28,547 bases of DNA from JAEZVV01 sp036652035 (GCA_036652035.1 JAVVWR010000041.1:1-28547); one strand, 5' to 3'. Counted from the first letter of the stretch, positions 13,941 through 22,938 are shown. The notes: generated by a model not told the origin, from the sequence alone. Translations and numbers: made by a program.

Positions 13941-15722
13941 ATGAAATTCCTTGACCACGCCCCCCGCTTTCTTTTCTTCACTGGCAAGGGAGGGGTCGGC
14001 AAGACCTCGCTCGCCTGCGCCAGCGCGATCGCCCTGGCCCGCGCCGGCCGCCGCGTCTTGCTGGTGAGCACCGACCCGGCGTCCAACGTCGGCCAGGTGT
14101 TCGGAGTCCCGATCGGCAACCGGGTTACGCCGATCGCCCAGGTCGCCGGCCTGAGCGCGCTCGACATCGACCCGCAGGCCGCCGCTGCGGCGTACCGCGA
14201 GCGCCTGATCGGGCCGGTGCGCGGGCTCTTGCCCGAGGCCGTGGTGCGCGGCATCGAAGAGCAGCTCTCGGGCGCCTGCACCACCGAGATCGCCGCGTTC
14301 GATGAATTCACCGCCTTGCTCACTCCCACCGATCTCACCGCCGGGTTCGACTCGATCGTGTTCGACACTGCGCCCACCGGCCACACCATTCGCCTGCTGC
14401 AACTGCCGGGAGCCTGGAGCGGGTTTCTCGCGGCGAGCAAGGGCGGCGCCTCCTGCCTCGGACCTCTGGCCGGGCTGGCAAAGCAGCGCACCCAATACCA
14501 GGCCGCGGTCGACGCTCTGGCCGATCCGGCCCGCACCCGCCTGATACTGGTGGCACGCGCGCAAGCCGCCACGCTCAACGAAGTGGCGCGCACCCAGCGC
14601 GAACTCGCAGCGATCGGCATGAGCCAACCACACCTGGTCATCAACGGCGTTTTGCCCGCCAGCGAGGCCGCTGGCGATCCGCTCGCCAGCGCGATCGTGG
14701 CGCGCGAACAGGCCGCGCTGGCCGCCCTGCCGGCCGAGCTGGCCAAGCTGCCGCAGGAACGCATTCCGCTCAAGCCCTTCAACCTCGTTGGCCTGGACGC
14801 TCTCGACGCGCTGCTGGCCCCGGCTCCCGCAGTAGCGCAGAGCACCACCGCAGCGCCGGCGATTATCAGCGCGCCCAAGCTCTCCGAATTGGTCGATCAG
14901 ATCGCGGCCGACGGCCATGGCCTGGTGATGCTGATGGGCAAGGGCGGCGTCGGCAAAACCACGCTCGCGGCGGCGATCGCGGTCGAACTCGCGCAGCGCG
15001 GACTGCCGGTTCATTTGTCCACCTCGGACCCGGCCGCGCATTGGAGCGAAACCCTGGCCGAGTCGGTCGAACACCTGACGGTGAGCCGGATCGACCCGGC
15101 AGCCGAGACCGCCCGTTACCGCGAGCAGATCCTGCGCATCCAGGGCGCCGCGCTCGACGACGCCGGCCGCGCCCTGCTCGAAGAAGACCTGCGCTCACCC
15201 TGCACGGAAGAGATCGCGGTGTTCCAGGCCTTTTCGCAAGTCATCCGGCAAGCCGGCCACCAGTTCGTCGTGATGGATACCGCGCCCACCGGCCACACCT
15301 TGCTGCTGCTCGACGCCACCGGCGCCTACCACCGCGACGTCGCGCGCCAGCTCGGCCCTGACGCGCCCGTCACAACGCCGCTGACCCAGCTGCAGGACCC
15401 GCGCCAGACCAAGGTCTTGCTCGTGACGCTGGCCGAAACCACACCCGTGCTCGAAGCCGCCAATCTTCAGACCGATCTGCGCCGCGCCGGGATCGAGCCC
15501 TGGGCCTGGATCATCAACCACAGCATCGCCGCCGCCCCCGCCGCCGCGCCGCTGCTGCGTCGGCGCGCCAACAACGAACGCCCACAGATCGACGCCGTAG
15601 CCACACAGCACACGCGGCGTTACGCCCTGGTGCCTTTGCTGGCCGACGAACCCATCGGCGCAACCCGGCTGGCGGCGATCGCCAGCGGCGACACAGCGAG
15701 CACGGCCAAATCAGCGCGTTAA
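13941..15722 (+). CDS. arsA: ArsA arsenite-stimulated efflux ATPase
   Basis: Peripheral ATPase that energises arsenite export, 593 residues (R773 ArsA has 583). Two homologous halves each carry a P-loop GKGGVGKT (15-22 and 333-340) and the DTAPTGH signature (142-148 and 446-452). The arsenite-binding Cys lie at 113, 172 and 421, almost exactly where R773 ArsA has Cys113, Cys172 and Cys422. A flexible Ala/Pro/Thr-rich linker (about 292-312) joins the halves. It receives As(III) from ArsD and normally works with an ArsB or Acr3 channel; here Acr3 is the only candidate in the operon. The start is ATG 13941 after AAGAGA; the open frame runs further upstream but that portion has no ArsA similarity. 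Confidence 0.96.
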   Translation: MKFLDHAPRFLFFTGKGGVGKTSLACASAIALARAGRRVLLVSTDPASNVGQVFGVPIGNRVTPIAQVAGLSALDIDPQAAAAAYRERLIGPVRGLLPEAVVRGIEEQLSGACTTEIAAFDEFTALLTPTDLTAGFDSIVFDTAPTGHTIRLLQLPGAWSGFLAASKGGASCLGPLAGLAKQRTQYQAAVDALADPARTRLILVARAQAATLNEVARTQRELAAIGMSQPHLVINGVLPASEAAGDPLASAIVAREQAALAALPAELAKLPQERIPLKPFNLVGLDALDALLAPAPAVAQSTTAAPAIISAPKLSELVDQIAADGHGLVMLMGKGGVGKTTLAAAIAVELAQRGLPVHLSTSDPAAHWSETLAESVEHLTVSRIDPAAETARYREQILRIQGAALDDAGRALLEEDLRSPCTEEIAVFQAFSQVIRQAGHQFVVMDTAPTGHTLLLLDATGAYHRDVARQLGPDAPVTTPLTQLQDPRQTKVLLVTLAETTPVLEAANLQTDLRRAGIEPWAWIINHSIAAAPAAAPLLRRRANNERPQIDAVATQHTRRYALVPLLADEPIGATRLAAIASGDTASTAKSAR

Positions 15723-15839
15723 TCCGCCGCGCCCAATCCCGGAAATGGCTTGTGCCTGCAACCCGACGGCGGCGCGCGAGCCAGACCTTGGGATAATCAG
15801 CGTCAATCCTTTCCGACGCGGCCTTGCCACCGCTCCACG

Positions 15840-16238
15840 ATGACGGCTGATCCGCTCCATTCCCCCTGCCCCTGCGGCAGCGGCCACCTCTACGAGAACT
15901 GCTGCGGCCGTTTTCACGGCGGCCCGCTGCACCTGCAGGCGCCCAACGCCGAAGCGTTGATGCGCTCGCGCTATACGGCTTTTGTCCTGGGGTTAAGCGA
16001 CTACCTGCTCGCCACCTGGCACCCGAGCACGCAGCCGGCGCACCTCGACCTCGACGAACCCGGACTGCGCTGGCTGGGGCTCGCCCTGCGTTCGCACACG
16101 CAGCAGGACGACAAGCACGCCACGGTCGAATTCGTCGCGCGCAGCAAGCAGGGCGGCCGCGCCCATCGCCTGCACGAGACCAGCCGCTTTGTGCGCGAGG
16201 GGGATCGCTGGCTCTACCTGGACGGCGACCTTCGCTAA
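15840..16238 (+). CDS. ychJ: YchJ/UPF0225-family SEC-C motif protein
   Basis: Small protein of 132 residues with an N-terminal zinc-binding SEC-C motif (CPCGSGHLYENCCG, about 10-23) followed by the YchJ domain (EALMRSRYTAFVLG, then WHPSTQP and KHATVEFVARSK). The family is widespread in proteobacteria but its function is not established; the SEC-C motif resembles the SecA C-terminal zinc site. ATG 15840 is the first start that gives the family N-terminus. It follows arsA by 117 bases on the same strand. It is not an arsenic gene and probably marks the return to core chromosome. Confidence 0.88.
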   Translation: MTADPLHSPCPCGSGHLYENCCGRFHGGPLHLQAPNAEALMRSRYTAFVLGLSDYLLATWHPSTQPAHLDLDEPGLRWLGLALRSHTQQDDKHATVEFVARSKQGGRAHRLHETSRFVREGDRWLYLDGDLR

Positions 16239-16256
16239 GCGGGGAAAGACAACAAA

Positions 16257-16287
16257 AAACCCCGCAGACCTAGAGTCTGCGGGGTTT
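16257..16287 (-). terminator. Intrinsic terminator downstream of tRNA-Val
   Basis: A 13-base-pair perfect stem (outer A-T pairs, core CCCCGCAGAC) with a five-base loop. On the minus strand the stem's T side runs on into TTTTTTG, forming a strong terminator for the tRNA transcript; on the plus strand the T run is only three bases, so it may end ychJ less efficiently. Confidence 0.88.
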
Positions 16288-16293
16288 CGTATC

Positions 16294-16368
16294 TGGTGGG
16301 CGGTACAAGTTTCGAACTTGTGACCCCTGCCGTGTGAAGGCAGTGCTCTACCGCTGAGCTAACCGCCC
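16294..16368 (-). tRNA. tRNA-Val (anticodon CAC)
   Basis: Read on the minus strand the 75 bases fold as a full cloverleaf: acceptor GGGCGGT pairing with ACCGCCC, D arm with AGCTCAGCGGTAGAGC, anticodon stem CTGCC/GGCAG around loop TTCACAC (anticodon CAC, reading GTG), and T arm ACAAG-TTCGAAA-CTTGT. The terminal CCA is encoded. It has its own promoter and terminator. Its 3' end faces the arsenic gene region. Confidence 0.96.
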
Positions 16369-16378
16369 AGAGCTGCGC

Positions 16379-16406
16379 ATTGTACACATTTTTCCTTCGG
16401 TTTCAG
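16379..16406 (-). promoter_or_regulatory. Promoter of tRNA-Val
   Basis: On the minus strand CTGAAA (16406-16401), a 16-base spacer and TACAAT (16384-16379) form a sigma-70-like promoter. The predicted start, about seven bases past the -10, falls only a few bases before the mature tRNA 5' end at 16368. Confidence 0.6.
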
Positions 16407-16425
16407 CGTCACCTCGGCCGGGATT

Positions 16426-17124
16426 TCACTGCCCAGCGATTCGCCACACCGGCTCGCCCTTGCTCGCCTTGGCCACCGCGTCGAGCACCTTTTCGTGCGC
16501 GGCGATCTCCTCGCTTGAGGCCGCCACGAAAATCAATTGGCTGACATCGATCGGAGTGGCGTGTTCGGTCTCTTGCTCGTCATCGACCAGGTCGATCACC
16601 AAGCTGTCCTGGCCGCGGGTCATGGCGAGGTAGACCTCGGCCAAGAGGCCAGCGTCGAGCAGCGCGCCGTGCAGGGTGCGGTGCGCGTTGCTGATCTCGT
16701 AGCGGTCGCACAGCGCGTCAAGCGAATTGCGCTTGCCCGGGTGCAGGTTGCGCGCCATTGCCAGCGAATCGGTCACCTTGGCGCAGTAGTCGGTGAATTT
16801 GCCGCGCTTCAGACGCTTTAGTTCGGCATCGAGGAATTCGACGTCGAAAGAGGCGTTGTGAATGATCACTTCGGCACCGTCGACGAACGCGAGCAGCTCA
16901 TCAACGATCTCGGCGAACTTGGGCTTGTCGGACAAAAACTCGAAGGACAGTCCGTGAACGGCTTCGGCGCCCTCGTCGATCTCGCGCTCGGGGTTGATGT
17001 ATTGATGCAGCCGACGCTCGCCCACGCGCCGGCCAGCGATCTCGATGCATCCCACCTCGATGACGCGGTGGCCGGCACGCGCTTCAAGGCCCGTAGTTTC
17101 GGTATCCAGTACGACTTGCCGCAT
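16426..17124 (-). CDS. dnaQ: DNA polymerase III epsilon subunit (3'-5' proofreading exonuclease)
   Basis: Proofreading exonuclease of the replicative polymerase, 232 residues. The DEDDh exonuclease motifs are visible: Exo I VLDTETTGLE (Asp7, Glu9), Exo II IIHNASFDVEFLD (about 87-99) and Exo III with HRTLHGALLDAGLLAEVY (about 147-164). The C-terminal part after about 180 corresponds to the segment that binds the alpha subunit. The gene begins nine bases after the stop of the RND pump gene, so it is probably transcribed with it. In E. coli and many relatives dnaQ sits next to rnhA; here the pump genes separate them. Confidence 0.95.
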   Translation of the reverse strand: MRQVVLDTETTGLEARAGHRVIEVGCIEIAGRRVGERRLHQYINPEREIDEGAEAVHGLSFEFLSDKPKFAEIVDELLAFVDGAEVIIHNASFDVEFLDAELKRLKRGKFTDYCAKVTDSLAMARNLHPGKRNSLDALCDRYEISNAHRTLHGALLDAGLLAEVYLAMTRGQDSLVIDLVDDEQETEHATPIDVSQLIFVAASSEEIAAHEKVLDAVAKASKGEPVWRIAGQ

Positions 17125-17133
17125 CTTGGCTGC

Positions 17134-20100
17134 TCAGCGCTCTTTGCTCATGGGGACCGAAGTTTGCGCCACCGCGCCGCCGCCCTGCACCCGGGCCTTA
17201 CCCTCATCCGCGGGATCCGCCCCGCCGACCGCGCTGCGGCGCGCCGCGATCCAGCTGTAGACGGTGGGAATCACGAACAGGGTAAAGAGCGTGCCAAAGC
17301 TCATGCCGCCGACGATCACCAGACCGATCTGCTGCCGGCTCTCAGCACCCGCTCCGGCGGCGTAAGCGAGCGGCGCCGCGCCGAACACGGTGGCCAAGGT
17401 CGTCATCAGAATCGGCCGCAGGCGCAGCACCGAGGCCCCCACCACCGCCTCCCTCAGCGAGCGCCCCTGGTCCTGCAACTGGTTGGCGAACTCGACAATC
17501 AGGATGCCGTTCTTGGTGATCAGCCCGATCAAGGTCACCAAACCGATCTGTGAATACACGTTGAGCGAGCCGATGGGCGAGAGCGACAGCGCCAGCACTG
17601 CGCCGAACATGGCCAGCGGCACGGTGAGCATGATGATGAAGGGATCGCGAAAACTTTCGAATTGCGCCGCCAGCACCAGGTAGATGAAGGCCAAAGCCAA
17701 CACGAACACGGCCGCCAGCGCCGCTCCGGATTGCCGGAATTCGCGCGACTGGCCATTGAGCTCGGTCGCATAACCCGGCTTCAGATGTTTGTCGGCCGTG
17801 AGCGCCATGAAATCGAGCGCTTCACCCAGGGTGTAACCGGGCGAAAGATTGGCGGTGATCGTCACTGCGCGGCGCTGGCCGAAGTGGTTGAGTTCGCGCG
17901 GGGCGATGCCTTCGTTGACCTTGACCAGCGAGGTGAGCGGAATCATCTGGTCGGCGCGCCCGCGCACAAAGATGTTCGAAATGTCGTCGGGGCCGCGGCG
18001 CTCGTCGCCGCGCACCTGGACCACCACATCGTATTGCTCGCCGTCGCGCTTGAAGCGGGTGACATTGCGGCCACCCAGCATGGTCTCGAGCGTGCGGCCG
18101 ACCGTTTCGATCTGAACGCCGGCGTCGGCCGCCTTGTCACGATCAACGCTCACCCGCAGCTCGGGGCGGTTGAGGCGCAGATCCGAATCCGGCGCCTGGA
18201 ATCCCGGATTCTTCTGCATCTCGGCCAGGACCGCGCCGACCACCTGATTCATGTCTTCGTAGGCATCGGACGAGACCACGACGAAACTCACCGGCCGGTC
18301 GCGAAAGCCTTGGCCAAGCGAAGGGGGCACCACCGGAAAGGCCAGCACACCCGGGATCGCGCCGAGCTGCGGCGCCAGTTCACGCGCCAGGTCGCGCGCG
18401 TGCTGTGGCCGCTCGCTCCACGGCAGCATGCGCAAGAATCCGATGCCCTGAGTCGCGGTGGGAGAGCCGCTCACCACGAACACGCGATCGAACATTGGGT
18501 ACTTGGCGGCGATGTCTTCGATCCGGGTGCCGTAACGCGCCGTGAAATCAACCGACGCTCCCTCCGGCCCGGTAAAACTCGCGAGCAAGGTGCCGCGGTC
18601 CTCCACCGGCGAGAGTTCGCGCTTGATGTTGGCAAACAGCGCCACCGTTGCCGCGATCAAGGCCATCACCACGGCCAGCACCAGCCAGCGGTTGGTGTCG
18701 AACCAGCGGCTGCGTCCGATCGCCACACCGGCGCGGCGCGGCTCGAGCAGCCAGTGCAAAGAGCGCTCATAAGCGCGGTTGAGCGCGAGCAGGAAACGCT
18801 CGATCGCGAGGTAGACCGCGCCATGACGGGGCTCGTGCCGCAGCAGCCGTGAGCACATCATGGGGGTGAGCGTGAGAGCGACAAAGCCCGAGACCATCAC
18901 CGCCCCCGCGAGCGCGAGCGCGAACTCGACAAACAGCCGACCGGTGCGACCGGGCGTGAAGGCGAGTGGAACAAACACCGCCGCCAGCGTGATGGTCATC
19001 GCCACCACCGCGAAGCTGATCTCGCGCATGCCTTGGATCGCGGCATCGAAAGGTTTCATGCCGTCTTCGATGTGGCGGTAGATGTTCTCAAGCACCACGA
19101 TCGCGTCATCGACCACCAGGCCGATCGCCAGCACCAGCGCGAGCAGCGTGAGCGTGTTGACGGTGAAACCCGCCGCGTACATCAGCGCAAAGGCACCAAT
19201 CAGCGACACCGGAATCGTCACCAGCGGAATGATCGAGGCGCGCCAACTGCGCAGAAAGAAAAAAATCACCAGCGCCACCAACACCACTGCTTCGGCGATC
19301 GTCTGGTAGACGTTCTTGATCGCCTCGTCGATGAAGATGGTCTGGTCGTTGGCCACCTGCACCCGCATGCCGGCGGGCAGACTGGCTTCGATCCGTGGCA
19401 ACTCGGTCTTGACCGCGCGGGCGATATCGAGCGGATTGGCGGTGGCCTGGCGAATCAGGCCCAGCGAGACCGCGGGCTGGCCGTTGTAGCGCACGATCGC
19501 GCGCTCGGAGACCGGTGCCACGAACACGTCGGCCACATCACGCAGCCGCACGTTGGTGCCACCAGCATTGCGCACGATGATGTCGCCAAACTGCTCGGGC
19601 GTGGCCAGATCGGTCTGCGACACGACATTGAACTCGCGCTCGCGGCTCTCGATCCGGCCGGCCGGAATCTCCACGTTCTGACGCCGCACCGCGTCTTCGA
19701 TGTCGGCCGGCGTCAGGCGGAAAGCGGCCAGACGGTCGCGGTCAAGAAACACCCGCATCGCATAACGCCGCTCACCGAAGACTCGCACATCGGCCACCCC
19801 GGGCAGGGTCTGCAGGCGCGGCTTGACGATGCGGTTGGCGTAATCGGAGACCGCGAGCGTATTGACCTTGTCCGAGGTGAAAGCGAGCCAGATGATCGGA
19901 TTGGCATCGGCCTCGACTTTCGCAATCACGGGTTCGTCAGCATCGGCCGGAAGCTTCTGCCGCACGCGTGAAACGCGGTCGCGCACATCGGCCGCGGCGC
20001 CATCGGCTTCGCGGGCGAGCTTGAAGCGGACCGTGATCTGGCTTTGCTCGGCGCGCGAGATCGAGGTGAGGATGTCCACCCCCTCGATCCCGGCGATCGA

Positions 20101-20307
20101 ATCCTCCAGCGGCTTGGTGACCTGGCTCTCGATGATCTCGGCCGCCGCCCCCGCATAGCGGGTCTCGACCGTCACCACCGGCTCGTCGATCTTGGGGTAC
20201 TCGCGCACCGCCAGCCGCTGGTACGACACCAGCCCCACCAGCAGGATCAAGAGTGAGAGCACCGTCGCAAAAACCGGGCGGCGGATGCAGATTTCCGACA
20301 AGCTCAT
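17134..20307 (-). CDS. RND-family multidrug efflux permease (HAE1/AcrB type)
   Basis: Inner-membrane proton-driven efflux pump, 1057 residues from MSLSEI, the normal size for AcrB-type transporters. The N-terminus SEICIRRPVFATVLSLLILL is typical, with a first helix, a large periplasmic porter domain, then the helix 2-6 bundle holding LAIGLVVDDAIVVLENI with the essential paired Asp of helix 4. The second half repeats the pattern. It is related to MdtB/MexF-type pumps but the substrate cannot be read from the sequence. The start at 20307 lies one base after the stop of the membrane fusion protein (TGAGATG), so the two are coupled. No outer-membrane channel gene is present; a TolC-like protein from elsewhere would be needed. 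An in-frame start further upstream would run into the fusion protein gene and is not used here. Confidence 0.94.
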   Translation of the reverse strand: MSLSEICIRRPVFATVLSLLILLVGLVSYQRLAVREYPKIDEPVVTVETRYAGAAAEIIESQVTKPLEDSIAGIEGVDILTSISRAEQSQITVRFKLAREADGAAADVRDRVSRVRQKLPADADEPVIAKVEADANPIIWLAFTSDKVNTLAVSDYANRIVKPRLQTLPGVADVRVFGERRYAMRVFLDRDRLAAFRLTPADIEDAVRRQNVEIPAGRIESREREFNVVSQTDLATPEQFGDIIVRNAGGTNVRLRDVADVFVAPVSERAIVRYNGQPAVSLGLIRQATANPLDIARAVKTELPRIEASLPAGMRVQVANDQTIFIDEAIKNVYQTIAEAVVLVALVIFFFLRSWRASIIPLVTIPVSLIGAFALMYAAGFTVNTLTLLALVLAIGLVVDDAIVVLENIYRHIEDGMKPFDAAIQGMREISFAVVAMTITLAAVFVPLAFTPGRTGRLFVEFALALAGAVMVSGFVALTLTPMMCSRLLRHEPRHGAVYLAIERFLLALNRAYERSLHWLLEPRRAGVAIGRSRWFDTNRWLVLAVVMALIAATVALFANIKRELSPVEDRGTLLASFTGPEGASVDFTARYGTRIEDIAAKYPMFDRVFVVSGSPTATQGIGFLRMLPWSERPQHARDLARELAPQLGAIPGVLAFPVVPPSLGQGFRDRPVSFVVVSSDAYEDMNQVVGAVLAEMQKNPGFQAPDSDLRLNRPELRVSVDRDKAADAGVQIETVGRTLETMLGGRNVTRFKRDGEQYDVVVQVRGDERRGPDDISNIFVRGRADQMIPLTSLVKVNEGIAPRELNHFGQRRAVTITANLSPGYTLGEALDFMALTADKHLKPGYATELNGQSREFRQSGAALAAVFVLALAFIYLVLAAQFESFRDPFIIMLTVPLAMFGAVLALSLSPIGSLNVYSQIGLVTLIGLITKNGILIVEFANQLQDQGRSLREAVVGASVLRLRPILMTTLATVFGAAPLAYAAGAGAESRQQIGLVIVGGMSFGTLFTLFVIPTVYSWIAARRSAVGGADPADEGKARVQGGGAVAQTSVPMSKER

Positions 20308-20308
20308 C

Positions 20309-21469
20309 TCAGACCCCGGGCTTCTTGTCGGCCGCAGAAGCCGCTGGCGTTTCGGCCGAGGCGGGCTTGGCAGCAGCGCCATCGACCACGCGCACCGGCA
20401 GACCATCGCGCTGCAGGCGGATCTGGCCGGCGGTGACGATGGTTTCGCCCGGAGTCAGGCCCTTGATGATCTCGACCACACCCTCGCGGCGCTGACCGGG
20501 CGTGACCGGGGTGCGAACCGCCTTGCCGTCGATCACTCGAAACACCACCTGCCCCGTGGCACCGGGCACCAAAGCCTCTTCGGGAACGACGATGGCATCA
20601 GCGCGCTCGCCCAGAACCACCCGAACGCGGGCAAACATGCCGCTCTTCAACTGATGGCCGGGGTTGTCGGCGCGGGCGCGCACCAATAGCGAACGCCCGT
20701 TGGCCTCGACCTGCGAGTCGATCGCCTGGACCTGCGCCTTGAACGGCTTGCCGGGCAAGGCGTCGAGCGTGAACTCGACCGGCTGGCCGGCACGGATCTG
20801 AGCGCTAAAGCGCTCGGGCAGGCGGAAATCGAGCTTCATGCTCGAGGCGTCTTCGACCTGAACCAGATCGGCGCCGTCCTTGACGTAATCGCCGACCGAC
20901 ACGTTGCGCAGGCCGAGCACGCCATCGAAGGGCGCGCGGATGGTGTAGCGATCGAGCCGCGCCTGAGCCAGTGCGTAAGCGGCCTGAGCCACTTCGAGGT
21001 TAGACGCGGCCTGATCCTTGGCGCTGGGTGAAACAAAACTCTTGGCCGACAGTTCTTGCGTGCGCTGGAAATGGCTGCGCGCCAACTCGAGCTGCGCCTT
21101 GGCTTGAGCCGCTTCGGCCCGCGCCACCTGCGCGTCGAGCTCGACCAGCACCGCGCCGCGCACCACCCGCTGGCCTTCGGCAAAGGCAATCCGGCTCACG
21201 CGCCCGGCGATCTCGGGCTTCAGCATCACGCTTTCGTTGGAGCGCAGCGTGCCAACAGCGCTGAGATCGTCCTTGAGCGAGCGGGTCGCCACCTGGCTGA
21301 CTTCCACCGGCAGTGCCCCGGCGGCGGCCGCGCCTCCCGGGCCGACTGCCTTGGCGGGCTGGATCTCGCTCGCGGGCCGCGGGCCGCGCTGCCAGATGAA
21401 GGAGAAAACCAGGGTGGCGGCCAATCCGGCGGCGATGGCCGCGTAAAACACTGAGCGTCGGGCTGTCAT
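20309..21469 (-). CDS. RND efflux periplasmic membrane fusion protein
   Basis: Periplasmic adaptor joining the RND permease to an outer-membrane channel, 386 residues. The N-terminus is a single membrane anchor (SVFYAAIAAGLAATLVFSFIW). Following regions fit the family: lipoyl half (SAVGTLRSNESVMLKPEIAGRV), a short alpha-hairpin rich in Ala/Gln/Glu (about 120-165), the second lipoyl half (TIRAPFDGVLGLRNVSVGDYV) and the beta-barrel and membrane-proximal domains (VVPEEALVPGATGQVVFRV). No lipobox Cys, so it is anchored by its helix. ATG 21469 is chosen for the anchor helix directly after it. It is the first gene of the pump pair. Confidence 0.93.
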   Translation of the reverse strand: MTARRSVFYAAIAAGLAATLVFSFIWQRGPRPASEIQPAKAVGPGGAAAAGALPVEVSQVATRSLKDDLSAVGTLRSNESVMLKPEIAGRVSRIAFAEGQRVVRGAVLVELDAQVARAEAAQAKAQLELARSHFQRTQELSAKSFVSPSAKDQAASNLEVAQAAYALAQARLDRYTIRAPFDGVLGLRNVSVGDYVKDGADLVQVEDASSMKLDFRLPERFSAQIRAGQPVEFTLDALPGKPFKAQVQAIDSQVEANGRSLLVRARADNPGHQLKSGMFARVRVVLGERADAIVVPEEALVPGATGQVVFRVIDGKAVRTPVTPGQRREGVVEIIKGLTPGETIVTAGQIRLQRDGLPVRVVDGAAAKPASAETPAASAADKKPGV

Positions 21470-21494
21470 GAAGTCACGGGAAAGGAATGAACAA

Positions 21495-21511
21495 CGGGCC
21501 GAATCGGCCCG
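21495..21511 (-). terminator. Hairpin after rnhA, weak terminator candidate
   Basis: CGGGCC and GGCCCG pair around GAATC in the 93-base gap between rnhA and the fusion protein gene. On the minus strand it is followed by TTGTT, a poor T tract, so any termination would be partial. Confidence 0.35.
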
Positions 21512-21562
21512 CGTACTTACCCTTAATTTACACCCGTCACCCACAATGGGGGCCGCCGAGGT

Positions 21563-22063
21563 TCAGCCTTTTCGCACCATCTCGACACCGCGGTTAGCGA
21601 GTTCGTCGGCGCGCTCATTGCCTTCGACCCCCGAGTGCCCCTTGACCCAGCGCCACTCGACCTGATGGCGGGCGACCTCGGCGTTGAGGCGCCGCCACAA
21701 GTCGTCGTTCTTGACCGGCTTGTTGTCGGCCGTGCGCCAACCGCGGCGAATCCAGTTGGCCATCCACTCGTTAATGCCGTTCTTGACGTATTGCGAGTCG
21801 GTGTTGATGACGACACGGCACGACCGGGTCAGCGCCGCCAAGGCCTCGATCACGGCCATCAGCTCCATCCGATTGTTGGTGGTGTTGAGTTCGCCACCGC
21901 ACAACTCTTTTTCGCGTCCGCCCCAGGACAACCACGCCCCCCAGCCGCCGGGCCCCGGGTTGCCCTTGCAGGCGCCATCGGTCCAGACATCGACCGGCGC
22001 CTCAGCCAGGCTCGATGCCGCTTGTGTCTTGTCAGTCAATGTCACGCTGTTTACATGCCTCAT
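21563..22063 (-). CDS. rnhA: Ribonuclease HI
   Basis: Endonuclease that removes RNA from RNA-DNA hybrids, 166 residues (E. coli RNase HI has 155). Catalytic residues are Asp29 (VWTDGACKGNPGPGGWG), Glu67 (NRMELMAVIEAL), Asp89 (INTDSQYV) and Asp153 (NERADELA), with His143 in VKGHSG. The basic handle region (NWIRRGW, about 103-109) is present. The chosen ATG at 22063 overlaps the stop of the upstream methyltransferase (ATGA), giving about 20 extra N-terminal residues; a later in-frame start is possible. Confidence 0.96.
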   Translation of the reverse strand: MRHVNSVTLTDKTQAASSLAEAPVDVWTDGACKGNPGPGGWGAWLSWGGREKELCGGELNTTNNRMELMAVIEALAALTRSCRVVINTDSQYVKNGINEWMANWIRRGWRTADNKPVKNDDLWRRLNAEVARHQVEWRWVKGHSGVEGNERADELANRGVEMVRKG

Positions 22064-22869
22064 ACGTTGTCAGACCGCGAGCCGTGCTGGCTCGCAGCGA
22101 AAGGATTCTCGGGCGGATCAGCTGCCCCACATAACAAGGCCTTGCTCGCCGCCGGCGCCATCGAGGCGGGCACCACATCGCGCCGCCGCCGCACCGGGCC
22201 GATCAAGCGCATGCCGCGCACCCGCTTGATCGCGGTGATCATCGTCAGAGCGCCCAGCACCGGCCACCAGCGATCGCCGGCTTTTTCCATAAAACCAAAC
22301 CGCTGCAGCCATTTCTCGCTGCCCATGCACGGCGCATAGCCGCCAAAGCGACCGCGATTGACCTCGAACGAGAGCAGCTTGAGCCAATCCTTGACGCGCG
22401 GCAGGCTGATCAACTGGCCTTCGGCGGGCAGGAACGGCAAGGCGCCCAAGCGGGTCATCGCCTGGCGAGCCCCCCACAAACTGGCCGGATTAAAGCCGGT
22501 AATCACGACCTGCCCTTCGGGCACCAGAATTCGATCCACTTCACGCAAGACCTGGTGCGGCTCGAGCGCGAACTCGAGCGTGTGCGGCAAGACCACCAGA
22601 TCGACCGAACCGGTAGCCAACGGCAGCTCCTCGTAACTCGTCAGCAGAGCGATCGATCGGCCCTCGACTGCGTCCGGCTCGAGCCAGCGTTCATTCGTCA
22701 GCAAGCGCAACGGCATGCGGTTCTCACGCAAGGCGTCCAGCTCAGGAAGCCCCAGTTGCACGGCGTGATAGCCGAAGATGTCGCCGACGACGCGGTCGAG
22801 CTGGGCCTGCTCCCACGCCAAGGCATAGCGCCCCGGCGGCGTATGCAGGAAAGCCGACAGACTGGCCAT
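22060..22869 (-). CDS. Class I SAM-dependent methyltransferase-like protein, YafS-like
   Basis: Predicted methyltransferase of 269 residues, matched mainly by position and by the central part of the fold (ALLTSYEELPLATGSVDLVVLPHTLEF, then EVDRILVPEGQVVITGFNP). The classical glycine-rich SAM motif I is not obvious, so substrate and activity are unknown. In E. coli the equivalent place between gloB and rnhA is held by yafS. The start at 22869 gives SLSAFLHTPPGRYALAWEQAQLD, the usual N-terminus; an ATG 18 bases upstream (22887) is also possible, and neither has a strong ribosome site. It is divergent from gloB and overlaps rnhA by four bases. Confidence 0.8.
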   Translation of the reverse strand: MASLSAFLHTPPGRYALAWEQAQLDRVVGDIFGYHAVQLGLPELDALRENRMPLRLLTNERWLEPDAVEGRSIALLTSYEELPLATGSVDLVVLPHTLEFALEPHQVLREVDRILVPEGQVVITGFNPASLWGARQAMTRLGALPFLPAEGQLISLPRVKDWLKLLSFEVNRGRFGGYAPCMGSEKWLQRFGFMEKAGDRWWPVLGALTMITAIKRVRGMRLIGPVRRRRDVVPASMAPAASKALLCGAADPPENPFAASQHGSRSDNV

Positions 22870-22938
22870 GGAACCCGGTGGTGTCATTTGCTGGACAATG
22901 CGGTCGCGCCAACGACGCGCCCCGAACGCGGAGTGAAA

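Noticed and set aside
13887..15074. Long open frame opposite arsA on the minus strand
   Set aside because: Its translation is low-complexity Arg/Gly/Ala-rich sequence with no family features; it is a by-product of GC-rich codon use in arsA.
17662..18852. Long plus-strand open frame opposite the RND permease gene
   Set aside because: The permease strand has clear domain structure along the whole stretch; the opposite frame has His/Arg-rich composition typical of antisense frames.
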